DNA of 64,000 nucleotides from Helicobacteraceae bacterium. Its GTDB lineage: Bacteria > Campylobacterota > Campylobacteria > Campylobacterales > Sulfurimonadaceae. A program made the position numbers and the translations under genes. Below are positions 53,420 through 62,150 of the stretch, piece by piece. Within the stretch, counting starts at the first letter, position 1. Each line of letters begins with the position of its first letter. Below the pieces are notes generated by a model, which did not search any database, was not told the origin of the DNA, and was given only the letters and a program-made list of their open reading frames with translations. The stretch spans positions 24,868-88,867 of the forward strand of contig JALWGC010000019.1 in NCBI GenBank assembly GCA_027038835.1. Reading direction: 5' to 3'.

Positions 53420-54100
53420 ATGAACAAACCAAAACATATAGCCATTATCATGGACGGAAACGGCAGATGGGCGACCGCCAAAGGGAAAAAACGCGTCAAA
53501 GGGCATGAAGCGGGGGCAGAGGTGGTGCGAAACATCACCGAATACTGCGCAAAAAACGAAGAGATAACCCGCCTTACCCTTTATGCGTTTTCGACCGAAA
53601 ACTGGAAACGCCCGCGTCTTGAAGTGGAGTTTTTGATGAAGCTTTTGGAAAAGTACCTCAAACAAGAGTTGCCAAACTACCTCAAAAACAACATCCGCTT
53701 CGAACCCATCGGAGATATTCGCGCGTTTTCCTCCTCTTTGCAAAAAACGATAAAGCACGTCAAAGAGCAAACCAAGCATTGCGACGCACTGGTGCAATCA
53801 TTAGCACTCAACTACGGCGCGCACAACGAAATAGTTCGCGCGTTTAACAAACTGAAAAACAAAGAGAACATCACCGAAGAGATGCTTTACAACGCGCTTG
53901 ATTGCAAAGAGGACGTGGACATACTCATACGCACAGGCGGAGACAAGCGGCTTTCGAACTTCCTGCTTTGGCAAGCAGCATACGCGGAGCTTTTCTTCAC
54001 AGATACCCTTTGGCCCGATTTCACGACCAAAGAACTCGAAAAAATCATAACGAAATTCAAAAAAATAGAACGCCGTTTTGGAGGACTCAACAATGGATGA
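53420..54100 (+). CDS. uppS: undecaprenyl diphosphate synthase
   Basis: UppS makes the C55 lipid carrier for cell-wall precursors. The N-terminus HIAIIMDGNGRWA contains the catalytic Asp and the isoprenoid-binding region; LTLYAFSTENWKRP, LIRTGGDKRLSNFLLWQAAYAELFF and TLWPDF complete the family set. The 226-residue size is normal. The stop overlaps the prepilin peptidase start by 8 bases. Confidence 0.95.
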   Translation: MNKPKHIAIIMDGNGRWATAKGKKRVKGHEAGAEVVRNITEYCAKNEEITRLTLYAFSTENWKRPRLEVEFLMKLLEKYLKQELPNYLKNNIRFEPIGDIRAFSSSLQKTIKHVKEQTKHCDALVQSLALNYGAHNEIVRAFNKLKNKENITEEMLYNALDCKEDVDILIRTGGDKRLSNFLLWQAAYAELFFTDTLWPDFTTKELEKIITKFKKIERRFGGLNNG

Positions 54101-54902
54101 ATTGATAGGTTTTATATTCGGTGCGGTTTTTGGCTCTTTTTTAAATGTTCTCATATACCGTATTCCACGAGATGAAAGTGTGGTCTTTCCATCTTCTCAT
54201 TGTCCCCACTGCCAAAACAAACTGAAGTTCTACCATAACATTCCGCTGTTTTCTTGGCTGTTTCTACATGGCAAATGTGCATACTGCCATCATCCTATCT
54301 CGTTGCGCTATCCGCTTATAGAGCTGATTTCTGGGATAATAGTGATGTCGGTAGTGCACAAATACTCCCTTAGCGTTCCCGTGGTTTTCATCTCTTTGAG
54401 CTTTTTGATGCTCTTGACACTCTCGATGATAGATTTCGAATTCAAAATGGTTCCAGACAGCCTCAATCTTTTGGCTATCTTTTTTGCCGTTTTAGGTGCT
54501 TGGACCCCTCAAGGACTTGTCGAAAACCTCAAAAACGCCCTTTTGTTCGCAGGGGGGTTTACTTTGCTTCGCTTCGCACTTTCGTACTACCTCACTTCCG
54601 GTGTTTACAGAGCGGGACTGAAGACGAAAACCCCTTGGAACAAACATTACGACCGCGCTCCCATGATAGAAGCGATGGGCGAGGGAGACATTATGGTCGC
54701 AGCAACTATGGGGGCGCTCCTTGGCGTGAAACTCGGACTGGTGGCTATCTTCCTCTCGGCGGTTTTGGCTTTACCGGTGATGCTCGCTGTTAGAAACAGA
54801 AGTGCCGAAGAACAACGCGTACCTTTCGTTCCGTTTTTGGCACTTGGAAGCTTCATAGCGTTTATGTTCGATTCACAGCTTTTACGACTTATAGGTCTGT
54901 AA
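54093..54902 (+). CDS. prepilin leader peptidase / N-methyltransferase (type IV)
   Basis: This membrane aspartyl protease trims and methylates type IV pilins or type II secretion pseudopilins. FGAVFGSFLNVLIYRIPR and two zinc-type pairs (CPHCQNK and CAYCHHP) mark the N-terminal cytoplasmic domain. The catalytic aspartates lie in MIDFEFKMVPD and GEGDIMVAATMGALLG. The ATG at 54093 follows GGAGGA. No pilus or secretion genes are in the window, so its substrates are unknown. Confidence 0.9.
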   Translation: MDELIGFIFGAVFGSFLNVLIYRIPRDESVVFPSSHCPHCQNKLKFYHNIPLFSWLFLHGKCAYCHHPISLRYPLIELISGIIVMSVVHKYSLSVPVVFISLSFLMLLTLSMIDFEFKMVPDSLNLLAIFFAVLGAWTPQGLVENLKNALLFAGGFTLLRFALSYYLTSGVYRAGLKTKTPWNKHYDRAPMIEAMGEGDIMVAATMGALLGVKLGLVAIFLSAVLALPVMLAVRNRSAEEQRVPFVPFLALGSFIAFMFDSQLLRLIGL

Positions 54903-54951
54903 GCCCTTTTTATGTACAATCACATTTAAAAAAAGCGACATACGAAGTTTC

Positions 54952-55971
54952 ATGTACGAACTGAAAAAATATATAATAAAAAATCTATCTTTACTTTTTT
55001 TCTCCATATTTGCACCGCTATGGGTTATCGCTTCGGTGATAATCCTCATCAAGCTTGCAACCTACACCGCCGTAATCCACTTGAGCTTTTTCGAGATGCT
55101 CAAACTTTATCTCTTCTTGTTGCCGGAAATCTTGTTCTATACCCTTCCGGTAACTTTTTTCATAGCGACCACCATCGCACTTGCGCGTTTATCCAACGAC
55201 AACGAGATAGTTTCGATATTCGCTCTTGGCATATCACCGAAATTTCTACTTAGAACACTTTCAAAGCCCGCTTTGCTCCTCTCACTTTTGTTGGCTTTCG
55301 ATTTTTTGATCCTTTTTCCCCATACCACGGTGCTGTATAGAAACTTCATCGCCTACAAAAAAAGCGAAGCGAAATTCAACCTCAGCCCGAGTGAATTTGG
55401 ACATACCTTTGGGGATTGGTTGCTTTACATAGGGGCAAAAGACGATAACGGTACTTTTAAAGACATTTTTCTTTTCAACAAAAAACAAGAAGAAGAGGTA
55501 CTCATAAGCGCTAAAAAAGCGACCATCGAAAACAAGAACAACATTTTGCAACTCAAACTTTACAACGGCGAGGGGTATAGCTATTCGACGCAGAAGTTCT
55601 CCCAAACGGAATTTGAAAAAATGTTCATCAACGACTCCATGAGTGCCGATTTGACGCGCTATGAAACCCCTTTGGAGTTCTGGCAAAGCGATTATAGACG
55701 CGGTAACAAAGACAGAAAACTCATACTTGGAACGATGTTTTCCCTTTTTCCGTTAGTGAGTTTGTTTTTGGCACTTAGCCTCGGTATCGTGCATGCAAGG
55801 CATCAAAAATCGTATATGTATCTCTTTTTGTTTGTCGGAATCGTCGGGTACTTCATCTCGACACTCGCATTGCAAAAACCGCTACATTTTGTAACTATCC
55901 CTACCGTCTTGATTCCATGGGTAATCATCACCTACGTTATCTACCGCAGAAAAATCCTCAAAAGGTTCTAA
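54952..55971 (+). CDS. LptF/LptG family lipopolysaccharide export permease
   Basis: The 339-residue protein has the YjgP/YjgQ layout: helices in the first 130 residues (including IFAPLWVIASVIILIKLATY and FSKPALLLSLLL-like text), a periplasmic beta-jellyroll middle (about 130-250), and three C-terminal helices. LARLSNDNEIVSIFALGISP is the family signature. LptF and LptG cannot be told apart here. It moves lipopolysaccharide from the inner membrane with LptB. Confidence 0.88.
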   Translation: MYELKKYIIKNLSLLFFSIFAPLWVIASVIILIKLATYTAVIHLSFFEMLKLYLFLLPEILFYTLPVTFFIATTIALARLSNDNEIVSIFALGISPKFLLRTLSKPALLLSLLLAFDFLILFPHTTVLYRNFIAYKKSEAKFNLSPSEFGHTFGDWLLYIGAKDDNGTFKDIFLFNKKQEEEVLISAKKATIENKNNILQLKLYNGEGYSYSTQKFSQTEFEKMFINDSMSADLTRYETPLEFWQSDYRRGNKDRKLILGTMFSLFPLVSLFLALSLGIVHARHQKSYMYLFLFVGIVGYFISTLALQKPLHFVTIPTVLIPWVIITYVIYRRKILKRF

Positions 55972-55972
55972 C

Positions 55973-56689
55973 GTGCGCATCAAGCTGGTTATGAGTTACG
56001 ACGGAAGCGAATTTTTCGGCTCGCAACAACAAAAGCACACCCGACAAACGGTACTTGGCACTTTGCAAAACGTTCTTCACCATCTTGGTATCACGAACAA
56101 AATCGTCGCAAGTGGACGAACCGACACCGGAGTGCATGCGACATCGCAAGTTTGTCATCTCGATTTGCCCGACTTTTGGAGCGATTTACGAAAACTCCAC
56201 GCAACCCTTGAAAAGATGCTCCCCTTGTCCATACACATAAAAAGTATAACCCAAGCAAAAGAGGATTTTCACGCCAGATACGATGCCGTTGCGAGAAGCT
56301 ACCGTTACATTCTCACAACCACTCGCCCTACCCCTTTTACCTCCAAGTACGTTACCTACGTCCCAAACATCGACTTGGAACGACTTCACGCCAACCTACC
56401 CCTTTTTCTGGGTGAACACGACTTTGCTTACTTCCAAAAAACCGGAAGCGACGTCGCGACGACTACAAGAGATATCTACGCTTCTTTTGCTTATTTTTAT
56501 AAAAACTACACTATACTACATTTCAAAGCGAACGGTTTTTTGCGCTCACAGGTGCGTTTGATGTGCGCTGCGGCACTCACACTTCAGCCCAAGCAGATAG
56601 AAGCGATGCTTGAGAAAAAAGAGCGCTTCAAACTCAAACCCGCTTCGCCAAACGGGTTGTATCTGAGTAAAATCCACTATAAAGGTTGA
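55973..56689 (+). CDS. truA: tRNA pseudouridine(38-40) synthase
   Basis: TruA isomerises uridines in the anticodon arm. YDGSEFFGSQQQKHTRQTVLG, the catalytic aspartate in ASGRTDTGVHA, and DFHARYDAVARSYRY are all in place. The start is GTG 55973, one base after the previous stop. The 238-residue length is normal. Confidence 0.94.
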   Translation: MRIKLVMSYDGSEFFGSQQQKHTRQTVLGTLQNVLHHLGITNKIVASGRTDTGVHATSQVCHLDLPDFWSDLRKLHATLEKMLPLSIHIKSITQAKEDFHARYDAVARSYRYILTTTRPTPFTSKYVTYVPNIDLERLHANLPLFLGEHDFAYFQKTGSDVATTTRDIYASFAYFYKNYTILHFKANGFLRSQVRLMCAAALTLQPKQIEAMLEKKERFKLKPASPNGLYLSKIHYKG

Positions 56690-56691
56690 AC

Positions 56692-57171
56692 ATGGCTTCA
56701 GTATTTGACGGCGTCGAAATGCCCGAGGGGCTAAACCCCGAAATTTTGGAACATTTGATGTATCCGCACAATTACGGTAAACTTGACGACGCAAACGGCA
56801 TCGGAATAGCGATGGACGAAAAAACGGGTGAATACGTCATACTCTATCTCGATATAAAAAACGACACTATCGACGACATCCGCTTCGCGACCAACGGATG
56901 TCAAGACACCGTCGTGGTGGGAAGTATCTTTACCGACATGGTCAAAGAGCAAAAAATCTCCTATGCGCAAAAAGCGGTCGAAAAAGTGTATGAAAAACTC
57001 GGCTCTACCATGAGCGAAAAACAGCAAGTGTGTGCCGATATGGTCTTTACCTCCCTTATGGCGGCACTGAAAAACTACGAAAACCTCCAAAACGGTAAAA
57101 AAGAGGAAGCGCATATCTTAAAAATGAAACAAAGCTGTGAAACCCCAGAGGAGCAACAAGATGAACAATGA
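56692..57171 (+). CDS. NifU/IscU-like scaffold protein lacking one cluster cysteine
   Basis: The protein resembles the IscU/NifU N-terminal fold: NPEILEHLMYPHNYGKLDDANGIG near residue 20, then IRFATNGCQDTVVVGS and VCADMVFTSLMAALKNY. IscU holds a nascent cluster on three cysteines. Two are kept here (GCQD and VCAD), but the first (normally in a CGD motif) is replaced by DEKTGEY. It may therefore bind a cluster differently or serve another role. The ATG at 56692 follows AAAGG. It overlaps the ferritin-like gene. Confidence 0.8.
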   Translation: MASVFDGVEMPEGLNPEILEHLMYPHNYGKLDDANGIGIAMDEKTGEYVILYLDIKNDTIDDIRFATNGCQDTVVVGSIFTDMVKEQKISYAQKAVEKVYEKLGSTMSEKQQVCADMVFTSLMAALKNYENLQNGKKEEAHILKMKQSCETPEEQQDEQ

Positions 57172-57973
57172 ACTTTATAAAAGAAAACACGAACTTTGGC
57201 TGAAAATCCTTTTCGCCTCTTTCGCCATAGACGACGAAGCTATAAAAAGTAGACTCTACGACTTTTCCCAAATCGCTTTTCGCCACATGAAATGGCTCGG
57301 TGAAGCGATACTTGAAAACGGAGGGGATTACAACTACGAAAGAGATATGATGCTTTACAAACGCCAAAGCGTTTTCGAAGTTTTAGAGCCGCTTAAAGAA
57401 GATATTCTCAAAACGCAAGAACTCTATGGCAAAAGCGTACTGTTTGAACGTATAAAAAGCGACGAGTCGTATCTGTTGCAATACCTCGACGAACTGCTTG
57501 CCGATGAGAAAAACGACCAAGCGGTAGAAGCTTTTAGTATGAAAAACCGATGGGACAAACTCGATGCGCCTTCGCTTATGAGCTTGACGATGTTCTTGTT
57601 CGAAGAGTCCTACAAAGAATACGAGCTGATATTGGTTTACGCTTATATGCAAGCAAGAACCGACAGTCTCAAAGAGTACAACGTGTTTCAAGACTTGGTT
57701 GACGAATCCCATTTCCATCTCAAGAGCTTTGGTAACATGATGGCGAAACTTGGGATTTTGGCACTTCCAAGGGAGCTTCATGAACTCACATACAAAATCA
57801 CCGACCTCAAAAAGTTCATAAAAGACGGCATAGCGGAAGAGGAAGCGGCAAAAGAGATGTGTAGAGAACTCGCATCGTCGATAAACGACGAGCGTCTCTC
57901 GAGCTTTTTCACCTTTATCGACAACCAAGAAAACTACCATATAGAGCTTATGAAGAGGCTGCTTGATGAGTGA
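57161..57973 (+). CDS. ferritin-like domain protein, unknown function
   Basis: The 270-residue protein looks like a four-helix ferritin-like protein. Helices carry FSQIAFRHMKWLGEAI, FEESYKEYELILVYAYM, VDESHFHLKSFGNMM and DNQENYHIELMKRLLDE, so Glu and His are spaced as in di-iron E-x-x-H sites. No rubredoxin domain is attached. The ATG at 57161 follows GAGGAG. It lies in an operon with the scaffold-like gene and a ribbon-helix-helix gene. Iron handling or peroxide defence is a reasonable guess only. Confidence 0.65.
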   Translation: MNNELYKRKHELWLKILFASFAIDDEAIKSRLYDFSQIAFRHMKWLGEAILENGGDYNYERDMMLYKRQSVFEVLEPLKEDILKTQELYGKSVLFERIKSDESYLLQYLDELLADEKNDQAVEAFSMKNRWDKLDAPSLMSLTMFLFEESYKEYELILVYAYMQARTDSLKEYNVFQDLVDESHFHLKSFGNMMAKLGILALPRELHELTYKITDLKKFIKDGIAEEEAAKEMCRELASSINDERLSSFFTFIDNQENYHIELMKRLLDE

Positions 57974-58193
57974 GTCGCATCTTGATTTCAAACTCGATGC
58001 CAAAACGGTCGAAGCGCTCGGGGAGTATAGCCAAATCCTCAAGCGCCCCGTAGATACCATCGTCAAAGAAGCGCTTGAAGACTATTTCGCCAAAGTGGAA
58101 AAAGAGCTTTTGGAAAAAGCGATGGCAGATGAAAACGCCCTGACTTCTCTTAGTTACGACGAATTTTGGGACGGGGTAGATATCGACTCATAA
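57966..58193 (+). CDS. ribbon-helix-helix (CopG-like) protein
   Basis: The 75-residue protein has the short N-terminal strand and helices of a CopG-type DNA binder (LDFKLDAKTVEALGEYSQIL, then VDTIVKEALEDYF). The tail ends SLSYDEFWDGVDID, seen in antitoxin-like proteins. No toxin gene is next to it. It overlaps the ferritin-like gene by 8 bases and the convergent VanZ gene by 44 bases at its 3' end. Confidence 0.75.
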   Translation: MSESHLDFKLDAKTVEALGEYSQILKRPVDTIVKEALEDYFAKVEKELLEKAMADENALTSLSYDEFWDGVDIDS

Positions 58194-58527
58194 GCACATA
58201 CACCCCCATCCCGATAACTATCCCGACAAAATCGGCAACGACATCGAGCATACTGAAAAATCTTGCCGGTAAAAAACTTTGCACAAGCTCTATCTGCATC
58301 CCAAACAACACTAGCAACCCCATCTTTTGCCACCACTTAAGACCAATAAAGCCTAAAGAAAGCAGTACATACAAAACACAAAAAGCGAAAAAGTGGTTGA
58401 ACTTGTCCCACAAAGATTCCACAATGGGAATATGTCTCGATGTCGTGGCAAGATACTCCACCGCCGCCAAAGCGATAAAGAACAAAACCCTTTGCAACTT
58501 TTCGTTATATATGAGTTTTAATACCAT
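58150..58527 (-). CDS. VanZ family membrane protein
   Basis: The 125-residue protein has four hydrophobic helices and the VanZ pattern: DKFNHFFAFCVLYVLLSL, QIELVQSFLPARFFSMLDVVADFVGIVIG. Function in this family is mostly unknown. It starts inside the end of the hydrolase gene (23-base overlap) and ends within the RHH gene on the other strand. Confidence 0.82.
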   Translation of the reverse strand: MVLKLIYNEKLQRVLFFIALAAVEYLATTSRHIPIVESLWDKFNHFFAFCVLYVLLSLGFIGLKWWQKMGLLVLFGMQIELVQSFLPARFFSMLDVVADFVGIVIGMGVYVLMSRYLPRPKIRRN

Positions 58528-59257
58528 CCACTACCCTTTCATCACAAAGTATCTCTACATGATCGAGCCCTTTGAAAACACGAAACGTCCCGTTTGGCAC
58601 ACTCTTTTGTAGGCGTTTCGTGTTTGCAAACGCAACGACATTGTCATTTTCACTGGAAAATATATACACTTGCGAAGTCACTTTTTTCAAAAAAGCGCAA
58701 GTATCGAAACGAAACCGAAGTAGAGGCAAGACAAAGCCGTACGTGTCCGCTACGAGTGTTTTCATAGAACAAAATCCGGCGATTAGAAAAAGTTTTTCGG
58801 GCGCTCTTTGCATTGCTACAAAACTTGCAACGCTACATCCAAGCGAATACCCAACAACATAAACCTTGCCGAAATTTTTCACCACCTTGTCATACACTTC
58901 CACACCATCTTCAAAGAGTGCGTTTTCACTCGGTTTTCCTTCGCTTTTGCCATAACCGCGGTAGTTGAACGTAACGATAGTGCACTCATCGTAGCATTTC
59001 GAGAGTTTTGGCAAAAGCCCGACACTATCTTGCCCTCTACCGCCGAAGTACAAAAGCGTCGCTTTGCTGTTTTGTGGCTCAAACACGCACCCCTCGAGCT
59101 TTATCCCCTCTTTTGTCGTTACATACAAAAAACGAAACCGTTCATCGAAAGCCGTTTCTCTATACAATTTCGGATGAAACACCCTCACATACTGCCATCT
59201 GCGGTACACGAAAAAAACAAGCATGAGAGTTACGACTATATAAAGAAAATATATCAA
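58505..59257 (-). CDS. alpha/beta hydrolase, membrane-anchored
   Basis: An N-terminal membrane helix (IYFLYIVVTLMLVFFVY) is followed by an alpha/beta hydrolase domain: YFGGRGQDS (oxyanion region), FNYRGYGKSEG, nucleophile elbow GYSLGCS, and the acid/His pair in SENDNVV and GLDHVE. The substrate is unknown; YfhR/BEM46-like hydrolases are similar. The start is TTG, supported by AGGAG seven bases upstream, and overlaps the previous stop as TTGA. Confidence 0.85.
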   Translation of the reverse strand: MIYFLYIVVTLMLVFFVYRRWQYVRVFHPKLYRETAFDERFRFLYVTTKEGIKLEGCVFEPQNSKATLLYFGGRGQDSVGLLPKLSKCYDECTIVTFNYRGYGKSEGKPSENALFEDGVEVYDKVVKNFGKVYVVGYSLGCSVASFVAMQRAPEKLFLIAGFCSMKTLVADTYGFVLPLLRFRFDTCAFLKKVTSQVYIFSSENDNVVAFANTKRLQKSVPNGTFRVFKGLDHVEILCDERVVDGIKTHI

Positions 59258-60360
59258 AAATTTCTCCTGACATACCTTGGAAAAAATCGTGCCGCTTGAA
59301 GCAGGCTTGGTATCTCCTCGCCATCTACGATACTTCCACTTAAAAGACGCGCCAAAAGGGGAGCTAAAACGAAGCCGTATCCCGCACTGCCGTTTATGAC
59401 ATACAGGTTTTCGTAGTAGCTAAACGTCTCGAAACGGGGTGGTTTTCTCATAAGTTCCGTTTTGGAAAAACGCTCAAAAGTTCTCTCGCTATCGACAAGC
59501 TTCCCGATAAAGGGCAAATAATCGAAACTCCCGCTTCTTAAACCTACATAATCTTTGAGAACCTCGACATTCTCAAGCACAAGCGTCTTGGAAGCGTTTT
59601 GCAACAATTCCGCTCTACCTGCTTCATAGTCGTAAGGTGTACCTGCTTGCGGATGGAAATGGACATCATGGGTTGCACCAAGAGCACTTTTTCCCCCTTG
59701 TGTTGGTGAGATGGAGAGATACTGATGGATGGAGCAAGGGATGGTAGTGGAGGTTTTGATATCGATTCTATGCCCCCATATACCCCGTACCGCTTTTTCG
59801 AGATAGGTTTCATGTACTAGATGTTTGTACGCACCCGTTGCAAGGATGATTTTGTGTGCTTTATATACCTCGTCGATATGCCAAAGAGCTTTTTTGCGCT
59901 CTATATTCTTTACAACATGTTGCACAAAAACGGCTCTACCAAGCAAGGCTTCACACATCGCCTTGGCATCGACGATGGCGCTTTTGGAAGTATAGACAAA
60001 CTCCTCTTTCGGTATGAACGGAGGGTTTTTCAGCAGAGGCACTTCGCCGTTTTGTTTCATAAGACGAAGTGCTTGAGCCTCCTTTTCGTTTTTGGCGATA
60101 TGCAAAAGAGGGAAAAAACGTATATGTTCTCCAAATCTGCTTTCATAAAACGAAAACGCTTCATCGAGTGCCGTATTTATAAGCTCTTTCAGCTCGCCTG
60201 ATTTGGAAAATTTCGGTGAGAGAAACGCTCCTGCCGCGCCGCTGCCGCCACTAGCGACCTCTTTGTCGAAAACTGCGACCTTAAGCCCTTTTTCTTGCAG
60301 TTTATACGCAAGCAAAGAGCCGTTTATCCCAGCACCCACAATCGCGACATCATATACCAT
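59254..60360 (-). CDS. FAD-dependent oxidoreductase, DAO family (MnmC-like)
   Basis: The N-terminal Rossmann motif is VAIVGAGINGSLLAYKL. GGSGAAGAFLSPKFS and the C-terminal LYVINGSAGYGFVLAPLLARLL fit the D-amino-acid oxidase superfamily, and the GGSGAAGAF stretch recalls the C-terminal domain of MnmC, which makes mnm5U in tRNA wobble position. A ThiO-type glycine oxidase is an alternative. The gene starts where the small membrane gene stops (shared base in TGATG). Confidence 0.75.
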   Translation of the reverse strand: MVYDVAIVGAGINGSLLAYKLQEKGLKVAVFDKEVASGGSGAAGAFLSPKFSKSGELKELINTALDEAFSFYESRFGEHIRFFPLLHIAKNEKEAQALRLMKQNGEVPLLKNPPFIPKEEFVYTSKSAIVDAKAMCEALLGRAVFVQHVVKNIERKKALWHIDEVYKAHKIILATGAYKHLVHETYLEKAVRGIWGHRIDIKTSTTIPCSIHQYLSISPTQGGKSALGATHDVHFHPQAGTPYDYEAGRAELLQNASKTLVLENVEVLKDYVGLRSGSFDYLPFIGKLVDSERTFERFSKTELMRKPPRFETFSYYENLYVINGSAGYGFVLAPLLARLLSGSIVDGEEIPSLLQAARFFPRYVRRNF

Positions 60361-60614
60361 CAGTACGCTTTTTCCAAAATTTTGATAGGGCTGACTCGTT
60401 TTTCCTCAGCTCTCTCTTTAGCTTTTTTTTCTTGCGATTCCTGCCGTTTTTGCAGTTGCGTCGGTTGTGTCGCGAACACTTTTTTGGAGTGTTTCTTAGG
60501 CTCGTTGAAAAGTTGCGCAGCTATGAAAAACAGCACCATAATCACAACCACACCGACATACGCAAGAACGTAGTTTTTTATATGTCCGCTTTCAAACGGG
60601 TTTTCTATTTTCAT
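60360..60614 (-). CDS. small single-helix membrane protein
   Basis: The 84-residue protein has one membrane helix (YVLAYVGVVVIMVLFFIAAQLF) followed by a charged tail (KKHSKKVF, then a run rich in Gln, Glu, Lys and Arg). The ATG at 60614 overlaps the patatin gene stop as ATGA, so the longer frame from 60689 is not needed. The family is not recognised. Confidence 0.65.
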   Translation of the reverse strand: MKIENPFESGHIKNYVLAYVGVVVIMVLFFIAAQLFNEPKKHSKKVFATQPTQLQKRQESQEKKAKERAEEKRVSPIKILEKAY

Positions 60615-61453
60615 CCTAACACCTTTTTCGCCGCGTCGTAGCCGAAGTCGATAATCTCGTTCGCTCGATAAAACTCGAACGTTCCGCACAAATCTCGCGG
60701 AATCTCTATCAAAATATCGGGTGGATAGGCGGCAAGTTTGATACGACTCAGATTCGCTTGCATAGCGTCAAAAGAGCTGTTGGCAACCGAAAAAACACCT
60801 TTTTGCAATAAAGAACTCTTAAGTGAAAAAGTGGAGATAGCTTCTTGAAGACGCTTTGCAAAACTTGTTTCTTTCGTTGTCGGTTTTGGCAAAAGCTCTT
60901 TGTGCATCATCGCTCCTCCGAGATTTACCGCTATGGTCACATCACTCCCATCTCCAAAAGTAGGAGCGATAGGAACAGGGTTTAGCACACCTCCATCAAC
61001 GAGTTTTTTTCCCTCTTTTTCAACAGGTGCGAAAAAAATAGGGATCGAAATCGAAGCACGGATAGCATCGATAAGCGCACCCGAACTCAACCATACCTCT
61101 TTTTCGTTGTCTATATCCGCCGCGACCGCCGTGTAGGAGATAGGAAGTTCTTCAATGGCGACATCTCCAAGAAGCTCTTGGAGTTTTTGCATCAGTTTTT
61201 TCCCATCGACCAAACCACCCTCACCTTGCAAATCCAACAACTTGACGATATCAAGCGGCTCGAGCTCTCTAACCCAAGCTTCGAAAACTTCCAATTTATT
61301 AGCGACGAAAAAACCACCTACAAGCGCTCCCATGGAACAACCAGAAACCGACACCACTTCGTATCCAAGTTCCTCTATGCGTTTTAAAACACCTATGTGT
61401 GCAAGCCCTCGTGCACCGCCGCTTCCAAGAACGAGCGAAATTTTCTTACCCAT
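60611..61453 (-). CDS. patatin-like phospholipase (RssA type)
   Basis: Patatin lipases use a Ser-Asp dyad. The oxyanion loop is GSGGARG, the serine lies in GCSMG (G-x-S-x-G), and the aspartate in VDGGVLNPVP. At 280 residues it is close to RssA/YlbK. No signal peptide is present. It overlaps the RCK-domain gene by 8 bases. Confidence 0.9.
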   Translation of the reverse strand: MGKKISLVLGSGGARGLAHIGVLKRIEELGYEVVSVSGCSMGALVGGFFVANKLEVFEAWVRELEPLDIVKLLDLQGEGGLVDGKKLMQKLQELLGDVAIEELPISYTAVAADIDNEKEVWLSSGALIDAIRASISIPIFFAPVEKEGKKLVDGGVLNPVPIAPTFGDGSDVTIAVNLGGAMMHKELLPKPTTKETSFAKRLQEAISTFSLKSSLLQKGVFSVANSSFDAMQANLSRIKLAAYPPDILIEIPRDLCGTFEFYRANEIIDFGYDAAKKVLG

Positions 61454-62150
61454 TTTCGTTTCCTAAAAATTTTTGAAACCGCTCCAAATCGTTCTTTTTC
61501 GCAACCACTACCAGCGTATCTCCACTATCGAGTTTATGATCGACTCTATGATCGACAAAATAAAGGTCGTTACCTTTTTCCTTGTCGATGATAGCTATAA
61601 GGATAATACCGTGCGCTTTGAAGTCGAATTGACTAAGAAGCTTTTTATCTACAGCGGAATTTTCAGGCAAAACGATCTCCGCCATCTTCAAGTCGTTTTC
61701 TTTGTAGATAATCTCATCGACCGCTCTTGTAACGGCCGGTTTTGTCAAAATGTTCACAAAACGTCTTGCCGTCGCTTCGTAGAGGTCTATAACGCTGGAA
61801 GCTCCGGCGTATTTGAGTTTGCGGGCGTTTTCATAGGAGTTGGAAATAGCTATGATGTTGATCTCTTTGAAAAGCGTTTTGAGTGTTAGAACTAAAAACA
61901 AGTTATTGGCGGTTTTGTTCATCGCACAGTAAATGATATCCTCTTTGGGGTCGATTCCGAGTGAAAGCACGTCGTCGTTTTGTTTTATATTGATGCTTAC
62001 AATATTCGCTTGGGAATCTTGCACATCTTGCGTTTGTGTGTTGTCTATAACCACGGTGATGTTTTTGTTATGTTTGTAAAGATGCTTATAAAGATGCTTT
62101 CCGAAACTCCCATAACCAAATATAAATATCCGCCCCGTTATCTGCTTCAC
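61446..62150 (-). CDS. TrkA/RCK domain potassium regulator
   Basis: The N-terminal RCK_N domain has IFIFGYGSFGKHLYKHL for nucleotide binding and the C-terminal RCK_C domain ends in GDTLVVVAKKNDLERF. It carries no membrane part. It overlaps the channel gene by 4 bases and presumably regulates the channel or a Trk/Ktr carrier. Binding of NAD, ATP or c-di-nucleotides cannot be told from the sequence. Confidence 0.88.
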   Translation of the reverse strand: MKQITGRIFIFGYGSFGKHLYKHLYKHNKNITVVIDNTQTQDVQDSQANIVSINIKQNDDVLSLGIDPKEDIIYCAMNKTANNLFLVLTLKTLFKEINIIAISNSYENARKLKYAGASSVIDLYEATARRFVNILTKPAVTRAVDEIIYKENDLKMAEIVLPENSAVDKKLLSQFDFKAHGIILIAIIDKEKGNDLYFVDHRVDHKLDSGDTLVVVAKKNDLERFQKFLGNENG

